Assembly: GCA_019238055.1 (NCBI GenBank)
Contig: JAFAOB010000081.1
Span: forward strand, 1-35,996
Length of the DNA: 35,996 bases
From: Alphaproteobacteria bacterium
Lineage (GTDB): Bacteria > Pseudomonadota > Alphaproteobacteria > ATCC43930 > CGMCC-115725
Direction of reading: 5' to 3'
The notes under the pieces were generated by a model that ran no database searches, was not told the DNA's origin, and was given only the letters and a program-made list of their open reading frames with translations. Positions 25,223 to 33,663 of the stretch are shown one piece after another. The position numbers and the translations under genes were made by a program. The first letter of the stretch is position 1, and the number at the start of each line of letters is the position of its first letter.

Positions 25223-27907
25223 CTACTCAGTTCCGCTGCATTCGAGAATTTGCAGGCTCGGCCCGCCGAGCCTGGCGAACAGCCGCCGCCGACAGGTCAA
25301 GACGATGATCTGCACCTTCTCCCCGGCGCGTGTCAGAATGTCGAACATGCGCTCGATGCGCTCGTCGTCGCTGAACACCAGCGCGTCGTCCAATATAACC
25401 GTTGCCGGGCGCCCCTGGTCGAGCAGGAGTTCGGCAAACGCCAAACGCGTCAGGATCGCCAATTGCTCTTGGGTCCCGGCGCTCAGTGAGTCGAACGATT
25501 CAACGGCGCCGCTGCGCTCGATCGCATCAATGCCGAGATTTTCATCGAATTTGAGCCCGCTGCCGGGCAGGATCATTTTCAAATAGGGTTCGGCGCGCTC
25601 CCGAACGGGCGCCAGATACCGCTGCTTTGCCTCCCTCTCGGCGCCGCGCAACGTGTCGCGCAAAAGCTCCAGAACCGCCACCTCCTCCTCATAGGCTTTG
25701 ACCTGAGTCGCGAGCCGGCCTTCCTCCGCCTGGGCAGCGCTGAGGTCTTCCTCGACCCCGATCCCCTCATTGGCTTCGATCAGCCCTTCCAGCCGGGAAA
25801 TCTCCTTGTTCAGCCGGTCGATGTCGTCCGCCTGCTGTCGTCCCGCGGCTTCCAGACGTTTGATCCGCACATCGAGTTGATCAACCGTCTCGCCCTCGGC
25901 GCGCTCCAGCTCGGCCAGCACGGTCTGCGCCGCGGCGGCATTGCCCGCCCGCTCCCGCGCTTGTGCGAACAGCTCCTCGTCGCTGCAGCGGGCGCGACCA
26001 GCCGCGAGCTGCTCCTGTTTGCCGGACAGGGTGGCGCGCAGACCTTCCAGTCGGCGGCCCAACGCCTGAACCTCCTCAAGCGTCTCGGCAAGGGCCTGTT
26101 TTGGCCCGTCGATCGCGGCACCGGCGGTCTCGATTTCAGTTGTTATCAGATTGGCATCGTGCTGCGCCGCCGCGATCGCCTCTTCCGTCTCCGCCAATGG
26201 CGGAAGGGCCACGAGAGCGAGGCTCGCCAGCTCGGCCGCCAACCGACCCGCCAATTCGCCTATGCGGGTCTCGCGCGCTTCGAGGCCGGCAGGCAGCCGC
26301 CGGCCCGGGTCTGCCGGTGCGAGACCGGCGATTTCCTGCCGTCTCTCATTCAATTGGCGGACCAGCTCGCGCCGCTGCGCGGCCTGGCGCCGGGCCGCCA
26401 GCAAGTCTGTCGCGCCGACCGCCTCCAAGGCCGCCCCAAGTGCGTCTTCGGCGCGCTGCAGTTGTGCGATCATCATTGCGCGATCGGCGATCTGCGGCTC
26501 GACGGTGATCTCACCAATACTCTCGATTGCGATTGTCGCGCGGGCCAGGACCGGGGTTTGACAAACCGGGGTCGACAGCGGCTTGCCGTCCAACCGCACG
26601 CGCCCCAGCGCATCCGGATTGACAGCGAACGACACCGTCGTCGCGACGGCGTTTGCAGCCGCGCGTGCCGCGGTGAGTTCCGCAGCCGCGTCCTCGGCCA
26701 GCGCCATCGTCTCGTCGGTCGCGGGATTGGCGCCGATCGCCTCGATCAGCAGTCCGACCTCGCTCTTCAGCTCACCGGCCCGGCGGAGCGTCTCCTGATG
26801 CTGATCGATCTCGCCGGCGATCAGCTGTGCCGCACGGACCCGTTCCAGCCGACGGGCGATTTCGCTGTTGCTGCGCTGCCGCTCGCGTAATTGCTCGAGC
26901 CGCTTTTCCGCCTCCTCAAGCTGGCGCTTCAGCAGGGCCCGCCGCTCCTCGGCAGCGGCAAATTTGCGTTCGACCGTTTCAAACTCGGCCCGCAGCGGGC
27001 CCAGCTCGTTGACGAGCGCCTCTCGCTTGTCGATCTCCGTCTTCGCCCGCTCCGCCCGTTCTTCAGCAAGAAGTGTAGCGCTGCGGGCTGCGGCGATCTC
27101 CGCCGCCTTGGTGGCGGCGGCAATGCGGCGATCGCGAGTCGCGCTCAACTCGTGCTGATGCGCAATTTCGTCCCATTCGACCTGGCGCCGCTGGCGGTCA
27201 CGACGCAGACGCGCCAACTCGTCCATATACCGGAAGTTTTCGTCCCGCTTGGCTTCGAGCTGTCGGATCTCGTCGCGCGTCCGGTCGAGCCGGTCCTTCG
27301 CCTCCTTGAATTTGCCGCGCGGGCCTCGCGTGCTTTTAAGGTCATTAAGAGCGCGTTCGACCGCCGCCGGAATGCGTTGGCCGCGCTGGCCGCCGGTGAC
27401 GATGCCGATCTGGGCTTCGAGGCACCCTTGCAGATCGCGGCGCCCATGCTCGTCGAGACCGATATGGCCGAACGATTCGCCCTGCTGTACCCACAGCGTG
27501 CCCCAAATGCCGGGTGCGCTGCTCCGCGGTCCGCGCTCGAAGCGGAGCAGCTTTCGCAGCTCTTCCTCGGCGGCCTCGCCCTCGAAGCGGCGCCCGTTTG
27601 GGGTTGTCAGCATCGCCTTCCCCGGCTGCCCCGCAAACCGCTTGGCGATCGTCCAGCGTGTACCGTCGAGATCAAAGGCGAGCTCGACCTGCGGTACCGT
27701 CCCGTTGCAGAAATGGCGAAAGCCGCGGGTGCGCTCGGTCTGGGCGGTCGCCTTCTCGAAAATGACGCCGTTGATCGCCTCCAGCAGGGTCGATTTCCCG
27801 TACTCGTTGGGGCCGACCAGAATGTTGACGCCGTCGCCGATGCCGTCAACGCGAACCGGGCCGACAAATTTGCGGAAATTGCGCAGCTCCAGCGAGCGGA
27901 TCTTCAT
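25223..27907 (-). CDS. SbcC/Rad50-like (YhaN-type) AAA ATPase with long coiled coils
   Basis: 894 aa; Walker A VGPNEYGKSTLLEAI; signature LSAGTQEQLAILTRLAFAELLL; Walker B PATVILDDAL; coiled-coil centre; overlaps the start of the preceding exonuclease gene. Confidence 0.9.
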   Translation of the reverse strand: MKIRSLELRNFRKFVGPVRVDGIGDGVNILVGPNEYGKSTLLEAINGVIFEKATAQTERTRGFRHFCNGTVPQVELAFDLDGTRWTIAKRFAGQPGKAMLTTPNGRRFEGEAAEEELRKLLRFERGPRSSAPGIWGTLWVQQGESFGHIGLDEHGRRDLQGCLEAQIGIVTGGQRGQRIPAAVERALNDLKSTRGPRGKFKEAKDRLDRTRDEIRQLEAKRDENFRYMDELARLRRDRQRRQVEWDEIAHQHELSATRDRRIAAATKAAEIAAARSATLLAEERAERAKTEIDKREALVNELGPLRAEFETVERKFAAAEERRALLKRQLEEAEKRLEQLRERQRSNSEIARRLERVRAAQLIAGEIDQHQETLRRAGELKSEVGLLIEAIGANPATDETMALAEDAAAELTAARAAANAVATTVSFAVNPDALGRVRLDGKPLSTPVCQTPVLARATIAIESIGEITVEPQIADRAMMIAQLQRAEDALGAALEAVGATDLLAARRQAAQRRELVRQLNERRQEIAGLAPADPGRRLPAGLEARETRIGELAGRLAAELASLALVALPPLAETEEAIAAAQHDANLITTEIETAGAAIDGPKQALAETLEEVQALGRRLEGLRATLSGKQEQLAAGRARCSDEELFAQARERAGNAAAAQTVLAELERAEGETVDQLDVRIKRLEAAGRQQADDIDRLNKEISRLEGLIEANEGIGVEEDLSAAQAEEGRLATQVKAYEEEVAVLELLRDTLRGAEREAKQRYLAPVRERAEPYLKMILPGSGLKFDENLGIDAIERSGAVESFDSLSAGTQEQLAILTRLAFAELLLDQGRPATVILDDALVFSDDERIERMFDILTRAGEKVQIIVLTCRRRLFARLGGPSLQILECSGTE

Positions 27908-29073
27908 CGCTTTGACGTATCGCTCAAATGTTCGAGATAGAGCCGGCGCAAGGCGTGCGAAGCCAACCGCGCCTGCTCCGCGGCCGATAAATCCTCAGCC
28001 ATTATCTTCAGCCGCTCAGCCGCGGTCCGCACGAACCCCGAGCGGTCGATATCGTCCATGTCCGCTTCGGTCGGTTCGAGCACGAGGTCGGCGCTGTCGC
28101 AATCCAAGGCGCACACCGCCGCCCCGACGCCGCTCTGAATGATGGTTTCCTCAAATCGCCTGCGGCCGGCGAGCGACAGGGTTCCCTGCATCCGAAGCCT
28201 GAGAACAACCCTGCCGAGGTCTGAATCGAGCCTGCGGAGGCGAGCTTCAAGGACATCGATCTGGGAATCATCAGTCAGGGTTTCCGATACGTGGTGCCAC
28301 CTGTATCTGGCGGTTTCGATCGGCGTCACAATCGGGGTGGCGCGTGCCCCCAAGATTTCGACGAGCAGCGCCTTGCCACCGTTGCACAAGGTCCCATCCG
28401 GGTCCGGCGGCAATTTGAACTGGTCGGGTTCGGGCGTGCCGGAGTACCAGGTCCACTCATTGACGCGCATCTGGCGATGCCAATCGCCGAGAGCGAGATA
28501 GGCGAGGCCCGCGCTTTTCGAGCGATCGGGTGCGATCGGGTTCCTGGCCTCGCCGTCCGAACCGAAACCCCTGATCGAGCCGTGCGCCATTCCGAGGCGG
28601 ACGGCGCCGGACGGCGTCGGTTCGGCGTCCATGTAAGCGGTCAAATCATCGCTGCTCGCTATGTATTGAAACGGCGCCGGCAGCAAAAAGACGGTTGCGC
28701 CATTATCCTCGGCGATCGCCGCCGCGCCGGGGCTTGTATGCAGATGCACATTCTCCGGCAGCGCCATCCGGCGGACCCGGTCCCACAGCCCGTTTTCGCG
28801 CGCGGGGTCGTGATTTCCGGGCATCAGATGCCACGCGACCCTCGGGAACTGGCGCATTGCCTCGAGCGGCTTCGCCAGGGTCTGCGGGGAAAGCTGCTGT
28901 TTGTCGTAAATGTCGCCGGCCAGCAGCACCGCTGTCGCCCCGTGCCGAATCGCCAGCTCTCCCAAGATTCGCACCACCGCGTGCCGCGCATCCTGCAGCA
29001 GCGCCGCTGTCGTGTGATCGAAGTAATTGAAAACCATACCGATTTGGAGATCGGACGAGTGAATGAGGCGCAT
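27904..29073 (-). CDS. SbcD/Mre11-like (YhaO-type) metallophosphoesterase / DNA repair exonuclease
   Basis: MRLIHSSDLQIG; VLLAGDIYDKQQLSP; LMPGNHDP; 4-nt overlap with the downstream ATPase. Confidence 0.9.
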   Translation of the reverse strand: MRLIHSSDLQIGMVFNYFDHTTAALLQDARHAVVRILGELAIRHGATAVLLAGDIYDKQQLSPQTLAKPLEAMRQFPRVAWHLMPGNHDPARENGLWDRVRRMALPENVHLHTSPGAAAIAEDNGATVFLLPAPFQYIASSDDLTAYMDAEPTPSGAVRLGMAHGSIRGFGSDGEARNPIAPDRSKSAGLAYLALGDWHRQMRVNEWTWYSGTPEPDQFKLPPDPDGTLCNGGKALLVEILGARATPIVTPIETARYRWHHVSETLTDDSQIDVLEARLRRLDSDLGRVVLRLRMQGTLSLAGRRRFEETIIQSGVGAAVCALDCDSADLVLEPTEADMDDIDRSGFVRTAAERLKIMAEDLSAAEQARLASHALRRLYLEHLSDTSKR

Positions 29074-29198
29074 CGGCTCTCACTTCGATCAGCGTTTTGC
29101 GAATTATATCTCGCGGCGCAATTAATACACCGCTAATAGATGTCGACCGCGCGCGAGCCGCAGCTTCTTGTTCGACGATGGTTGCCGATCAGGTTACG

Positions 29199-29237
29199 AT
29201 GCAAGCTCGCCTCAGCGGCTGCGGAGGGAGCTTGCAT
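29199..29237 (+). promoter_or_regulatory. Hairpin enclosing the SD and start codon of the hydantoinase gene
   Basis: ATGCAAGCTC (29199-29208) / GAGCTTGCAT (29228-29237) perfect 10-bp inverted repeat; inner CCTC (29210-29213) / GAGG (29224-29227) and GC/GC extend it around a GGCT loop; SD GGAGG 29223-29227, AUG 29236-29238. Confidence 0.6.
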
Positions 29238-30699
29238 GGCTGACTACGATCTGATGATCCGCAACGGTACGGTGGCGACCGCGGCCGATACGTTCGAATG
29301 CGATGTCGGCATCAAAGACGGCGTTATCGCCACCCTCGGCCGCAATCTCGGCCCGGGAACGCGCGAGATCGATGCTCGAGGCAAGCTCGTCTTGCCGGGC
29401 GGCATCGACAGCCATTGCCATATCGAGCAGCGCTCGTCCGCCGGGGTCGTGTGCGCCGACGATTTCTATAGCGGCACTGTGGCGGCAGCGTTCGGCGGCA
29501 CGACGACTGTCATCCCGTTTGCCGCCCAGCACCGCGGCCAGTCACTGCGCCAGGTGGTCGAGGATTATCACGCGGCGGCACGGCCCAAGGCGGTTATCGA
29601 CTACGCCTTCCACCTGATCATTTCCGACCCGACCGAGCAGGTCATGGGCCAGGAACTGCCGGCCCTGATTCGCGACGGCTACACGTCGTTCAAGGTCTAC
29701 ATGACCTACGATCTGTTGCAGCTCGACGATCGGCAGATGCTCGACATTTTGGCCCTGGCCCGGCGCGAGAGGGCGCTCGTCATGGTCCATGCCGAGAACT
29801 ACGACATGATCAAATGGTTGACGGCGCGGCTGTTGGAGCGCGGTCTTGGCGCGCCACGGTATCACGCGATCAGCCATGCCCGTCTCGCCGAGGGCGAAGC
29901 AACCAACCGCGCGGTCAATCTGGCGCAATTGCTCGATGTGCCGATCCTGCTCGTCCATGTCTCGGCGGCCGAGGCGATCGAGGTTATCCGCAATGCCCAA
30001 ACCAAAGGTCTCAAGATTTATGGCGAGACCTGTCCGCAATATCTGTTTCTGACTGCCGAAGACATCGCCAAGCCCGGGCTCGAAGGCGCCAAATTCTGCT
30101 GCAGCCCGCCGCCGCGTGATCAGGAGGCGCAAGAGGCGGTATGGTCCGGGCTCAAGAACGGCACCTTCCAGGTGTTTTCGTCGGATCACGCGCCGTACCG
30201 CTTTGATGCCTCAGGCAAATTGCCCCATGGCGAGCGGACGACGTTCAAAGACATCGCCAATGGTGTCCCCGGTATCGAATTGCGCCTGCCCTTGCTGTTT
30301 TCCGAAGGGGTCGGTCGCGGCCGGCTCGATCTCAACGCCTTTGTTGCGCTGACCGCGACCAATCATGCCAAGCTCTACGGGCTCCATCCGCGAAAAGGCA
30401 CGATCGCGGTCGGCAGCGACGCCGACATTGCGATCTGGGATCCCGAATGCGAGACGACGATCACCGCCGGCCTGTTGCACGACAATGTCGGCTACACTCC
30501 CTATGAGGGCCGCAAATTGCGCGGCTGGCCGGTCATGGTGTTGAGCCGCGGCCGCGTCGTTGTCGAAGGTGGAACGCTTGCCGCGCAACGCGGCAGCGGT
30601 GCCTTTCTGCCCTGCGCTCTCTCGACCTATGCGCGTCCCGCCGGCACCCCCGTCCCCGAATTTTCCTATGCGGCCCAACACGGCAGGCCACTCGTCTAA
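29236..30699 (+). CDS. hydA: Dihydropyrimidinase / D-hydantoinase
   Basis: LVLPGGIDSHCHIEQ (HxH); GYTSFKVYMTYD (carboxy-Lys context); LVHVSAAEAIEVI; GETCPQYLFLT; FSSDHAPY. Confidence 0.93.
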   Translation: MADYDLMIRNGTVATAADTFECDVGIKDGVIATLGRNLGPGTREIDARGKLVLPGGIDSHCHIEQRSSAGVVCADDFYSGTVAAAFGGTTTVIPFAAQHRGQSLRQVVEDYHAAARPKAVIDYAFHLIISDPTEQVMGQELPALIRDGYTSFKVYMTYDLLQLDDRQMLDILALARRERALVMVHAENYDMIKWLTARLLERGLGAPRYHAISHARLAEGEATNRAVNLAQLLDVPILLVHVSAAEAIEVIRNAQTKGLKIYGETCPQYLFLTAEDIAKPGLEGAKFCCSPPPRDQEAQEAVWSGLKNGTFQVFSSDHAPYRFDASGKLPHGERTTFKDIANGVPGIELRLPLLFSEGVGRGRLDLNAFVALTATNHAKLYGLHPRKGTIAVGSDADIAIWDPECETTITAGLLHDNVGYTPYEGRKLRGWPVMVLSRGRVVVEGGTLAAQRGSGAFLPCALSTYARPAGTPVPEFSYAAQHGRPLV

Positions 30700-30798
30700 T
30701 TCAAATGAATGGCCGGCACGCTAAGGTGACGCGGCAATCAGCGACGGATCGGCCGGGGTATGGATACTGGTCCTGTCGCTTGCAGGAGGAATGAGGGC

Positions 30799-31734
30799 GT
30801 GGCACATCGATTGAATGCTGCGGTGGCCCAGCTCGGGCCGATTCATCTCGCGGACAGCCGCACCTCGGTGGTTCGGCGGCTGATGGCGTTGCTGCGCGAG
30901 GCGCATGGGCGCGGCGCGCGGTTTGTCGTGTTTCCGGAGCTGGCGCTGACCACGTTCTTTCCGCGCTGGTGGATGACCGACCAGGCCGAAATCGACCGCT
31001 TTTTCGAGCGCGAGATGCCAAACATCGAAACCCGGCCGCTGTTCGATCTGGCGAGGGAACTCGGCGTCGGCTTTTACCTCGGCTATGCCGAGCTGACCGA
31101 AGAGAATGGTGTCGTGCGCCATTACAATACGGCGATCCTCGTCGAACGCGACGGCCGGATTGTCGGGCGCTACCGCAAGATTCATCTGCCCGGCCACGCC
31201 GAGCATTTGCCGGATGCGCCCTTCCAGCATCTGGAAAAGCGCTATTTCGATATCGGCAATTTGGGCTTCAAAGTCTGGCGCGCCTATGACGCGGTCGTTG
31301 GCATGTGCATCTGCAACGATCGGCGCTGGCCTGAGACTTGGCGCGTCATGGGCTTGCAGGGGGCCGAGATCATGGCACTTGGCTACAACACCCCGATCCT
31401 GAACATCCATCATCGCGAGCCCGAGCATTTGCGGATGTTTCATCATCTGCTGTCGCTGCAGGCCGGGGCCTATCAGAATGCGGCCTGGGTGCTGGCGGCG
31501 GCGAAATGCGGTGCCGAGGACGGGTTCGGGATGGTCGGCGGCTCCGCGATCGTCGCCCCGACCGGCGAGATCGCCGCGCAAGCATTGAGCGAGGACAACG
31601 AGGTCATTGCCGTCAGCCTCGACCTCGACCTCGGCGACTATCTGCGCCGCACTGTCTTCAATTTCGCCAAGCATCGCCGCATCGAGCATTACGGCCTGAT
31701 CACCGAACGCACGGGTGCGAGAACCGAGGTTTAG
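30799..31734 (+). CDS. N-carbamoyl-D-amino acid hydrolase-like nitrilase-superfamily enzyme
   Basis: GTG start 8 nt after AGGAGGA; FPELALTTFFPRW (Glu), YRKIHLPG (Lys), MCICNDRRWPETWRVM (Cys) catalytic triad contexts. Confidence 0.88.
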   Translation: MAHRLNAAVAQLGPIHLADSRTSVVRRLMALLREAHGRGARFVVFPELALTTFFPRWWMTDQAEIDRFFEREMPNIETRPLFDLARELGVGFYLGYAELTEENGVVRHYNTAILVERDGRIVGRYRKIHLPGHAEHLPDAPFQHLEKRYFDIGNLGFKVWRAYDAVVGMCICNDRRWPETWRVMGLQGAEIMALGYNTPILNIHHREPEHLRMFHHLLSLQAGAYQNAAWVLAAAKCGAEDGFGMVGGSAIVAPTGEIAAQALSEDNEVIAVSLDLDLGDYLRRTVFNFAKHRRIEHYGLITERTGARTEV

Positions 31735-31925
31735 AGAGGGTGAGCAAACCTTAGTCTCTTTCCTGTTTGAATAGAAATGCTGTGGCTCGTGCGCCTTTAG
31801 CGCGAAGGTCGTAAGGAGATCGCGAGGTGCGGGGCGGCGGGTTCCTGGCCGGAGGTTGCCCTTGACCCGGCCGGCGGCGTGTACGACACTTTTATTAACA
31901 TAACCTTATTGGAGCATTATCCCCA

Positions 31926-32504
31926 ATGATTTTCTATCCTGAAGAGCGTATCGCGATATTCATCGATGGCGCCAACCTCTATTCTGCCGCACGGGGTCTT
32001 GCCTTCGACATTGATTACAAGCGGCTCCTTGACCTGTTCAGTACCAAGGGGCGACTGATCCGCGCCTTTTATTATACAGCACTGGTCGAAGAACAAGAAT
32101 ATTCACCGATCCGGCCGCTCGTTGATTGGCTCGATTACAATGGGTATTCGATGGTCACCAAGCCGACCAAGGAATTCACCGACGCGGTTGGGCGGCGGCG
32201 GATCAAGGGCAACATGGACATCGAACTGGCGATCGACATGCTCGAAATGGCCCAGTTCATCGATCACGCGGTCCTGTTTTCCGGCGACGGCGATTTCCGC
32301 CGGTTGGTCGAGGCGGTGCAGCGCCGCGGTGTACGAGTGTCGGTCGTGTCGACGATTCGCTCCTCGCCGCCGATGGTGTCGGATGATCTGCGCCGGCAAG
32401 CCGACAACTTTATTGAACTCCAGGATCTTGCGCCAAACATCGCGCGCAATCACCACCCGCGCGAGGAATTGCGGGTGCGCGCCGAACCCGTCGAAGAGGC
32501 GTGA
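31926..32504 (+). CDS. NYN-domain (LabA/DUF88-type) protein
   Basis: IAIFIDGANLYSAARGLAFDIDYKRLL; GNMDIELAIDMLEMAQFIDHAVLFSGDGDFRRLVEAVQRRGVRVSVVS. Confidence 0.92.
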   Translation: MIFYPEERIAIFIDGANLYSAARGLAFDIDYKRLLDLFSTKGRLIRAFYYTALVEEQEYSPIRPLVDWLDYNGYSMVTKPTKEFTDAVGRRRIKGNMDIELAIDMLEMAQFIDHAVLFSGDGDFRRLVEAVQRRGVRVSVVSTIRSSPPMVSDDLRRQADNFIELQDLAPNIARNHHPREELRVRAEPVEEA

Positions 32505-33247
32505 AGCCCCAGCCGCTGGCGCGATCGGATCCAGCATCGTCCGAAACCGCGCTTCCCGCCGCACCCTTGCCGTCGCCCGACTGTTCACTATGCCCGCGGC
32601 TTGCGGGCTTTCGCGAGAACCAGCAGGCGGCCCATCCGGAATGGTTCAATGCGCCGGTGCCACCCTTTGGTGATGCCTCGGCCGAATTGCTGATCGTCGG
32701 TCTGGCGCCGGGATTGCGGGGCGCCAACCGCACCGGCCGCCCATTTACCGGCGACTATGCCGGCGCGCTGCTCTATGGAACATTGCGGAAGTTTGGGCTG
32801 GTGCACGGGCATTACGATGCGCGGCCTGATGATGGGTTGGCGCTTGCCGGTGTGCGCATTACCAACGCGGTGCGTTGCGTTCCGCCGCAGAACAAACCCC
32901 AACCGCGGGAAATCGCCACCTGCCGGCGGTTTCTCGCAGCAGAAATTGCGGCATCCCCATCAGTGCGCGCCATGCTTGCTCTGGGGGCAATCGCGCATGA
33001 CGCGGTTCTCGGCGCCCTGGGCCTGCGCCGAACCGCATTTCGCTTCGCGCATGGTGCAGTTCATACGCTACCCGACGGTCGACTGCTCGCCGACAGCTAT
33101 CATTGCTCGCGGCTTAACACCAACACCGGAAAGCTGACCGTGGCGATGTTTGAAGCAGTCTTCGCGGCACTCCTTGCCCGGCTTGCCGAAAGCGGTAACG
33201 CCAGAGGGATGCGTGAAACGCATGGCACGACCGCAGAGACCCTGTAA
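32501..33247 (+). CDS. Uracil-DNA glycosylase family protein (UdgB/type 5-like)
   Basis: CSLCPRLAGFRE; LLIVGLAPGLRGANRTGRPFTGDYAGALLYGTL; VRITNAVRCVPPQNKP; DSYHCSRLNTNTGKL. GTG start overlapping the stop of the NYN gene. Confidence 0.9.
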   Translation: MKPQPLARSDPASSETALPAAPLPSPDCSLCPRLAGFRENQQAAHPEWFNAPVPPFGDASAELLIVGLAPGLRGANRTGRPFTGDYAGALLYGTLRKFGLVHGHYDARPDDGLALAGVRITNAVRCVPPQNKPQPREIATCRRFLAAEIAASPSVRAMLALGAIAHDAVLGALGLRRTAFRFAHGAVHTLPDGRLLADSYHCSRLNTNTGKLTVAMFEAVFAALLARLAESGNARGMRETHGTTAETL

Positions 33248-33281
33248 CTTTCCGATTGCCACGCAACCCTGCTTGTCAGAT

Positions 33282-33306
33282 ATTGCGAACCGTTCGCATT
33301 CGCAAT
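33282..33306. promoter_or_regulatory. Fur-like palindromic box upstream of the cupredoxin-FTR1 operon
   Basis: ATTGCGAACCGTTCGCATTCGCAAT: perfect 7-1-7 TGCGAAC-C-GTTCGCA (33284-33298) plus overlapping ATTGCGAA/TTCGCAAT; on the reverse strand reads GCGAAT GCGAAC G GTTCGC (6-6-1-6). Confidence 0.6.
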
Positions 33307-33326
33307 GCCGATGATGGTGCTGTTCG

Positions 33327-33653
33327 ATGCGTCATGTTTTTTGGGTTGCCGCTTTGTTGATTCTCAGCCTGCCGGCGGTTGCACCGGCCGATGACCCGGC
33401 CTTTTCGATCATGATGAAGAACCACCAATTTGTCCCGAGCGAGGTGCAGATACCGGCCGGGGTCAAGGCCAAACTCGTCGTCCGTAACGAAAACCCGACG
33501 GCGTCAGAGTTCGAAAGCAATCAATTTCATCGTGAGAAAGTCGTGGCACCTGGCCAGCAGATCACGGTCTATGTCGGTCCGCTCGATCCCGGCAGCTATG
33601 AATTTTTCGACGATTTCCATCCGCAGACCCGCGGCCATTTGATCGTCAAATAG
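33327..33653 (+). CDS. Secreted cupredoxin-like protein of an iron uptake operon
   Basis: Signal peptide, then FSIMMKNHQFVPSEVQIPAGVKAKLVVRNENPTASEFESNQFHREKVVAPGQQITVYVGPLDPGSYEFFDDFHPQTRGHLIVK. Confidence 0.85.
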   Translation: MRHVFWVAALLILSLPAVAPADDPAFSIMMKNHQFVPSEVQIPAGVKAKLVVRNENPTASEFESNQFHREKVVAPGQQITVYVGPLDPGSYEFFDDFHPQTRGHLIVK

Positions 33654-33663
33654 CGAGAGCGCG

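Noticed and set aside
26891-28142. Plus-strand ORFs 26891..27940 and 27249..28142 opposite the SbcC-like gene
   Set aside because: Antisense shadows of the coiled-coil coding sequence; no recognisable domains.
30721-31689. 322-aa minus-strand ORF opposite the carbamoylase
   Set aside because: Antisense shadow; the plus frame carries the complete nitrilase catalytic triad and a good SD.
31740-31925. Possible structured ncRNA in the gap upstream of the NYN gene
   Set aside because: GC-rich and able to fold, but no distinctive conserved motif and only a poor sigma70-like TTGACC element; insufficient support.
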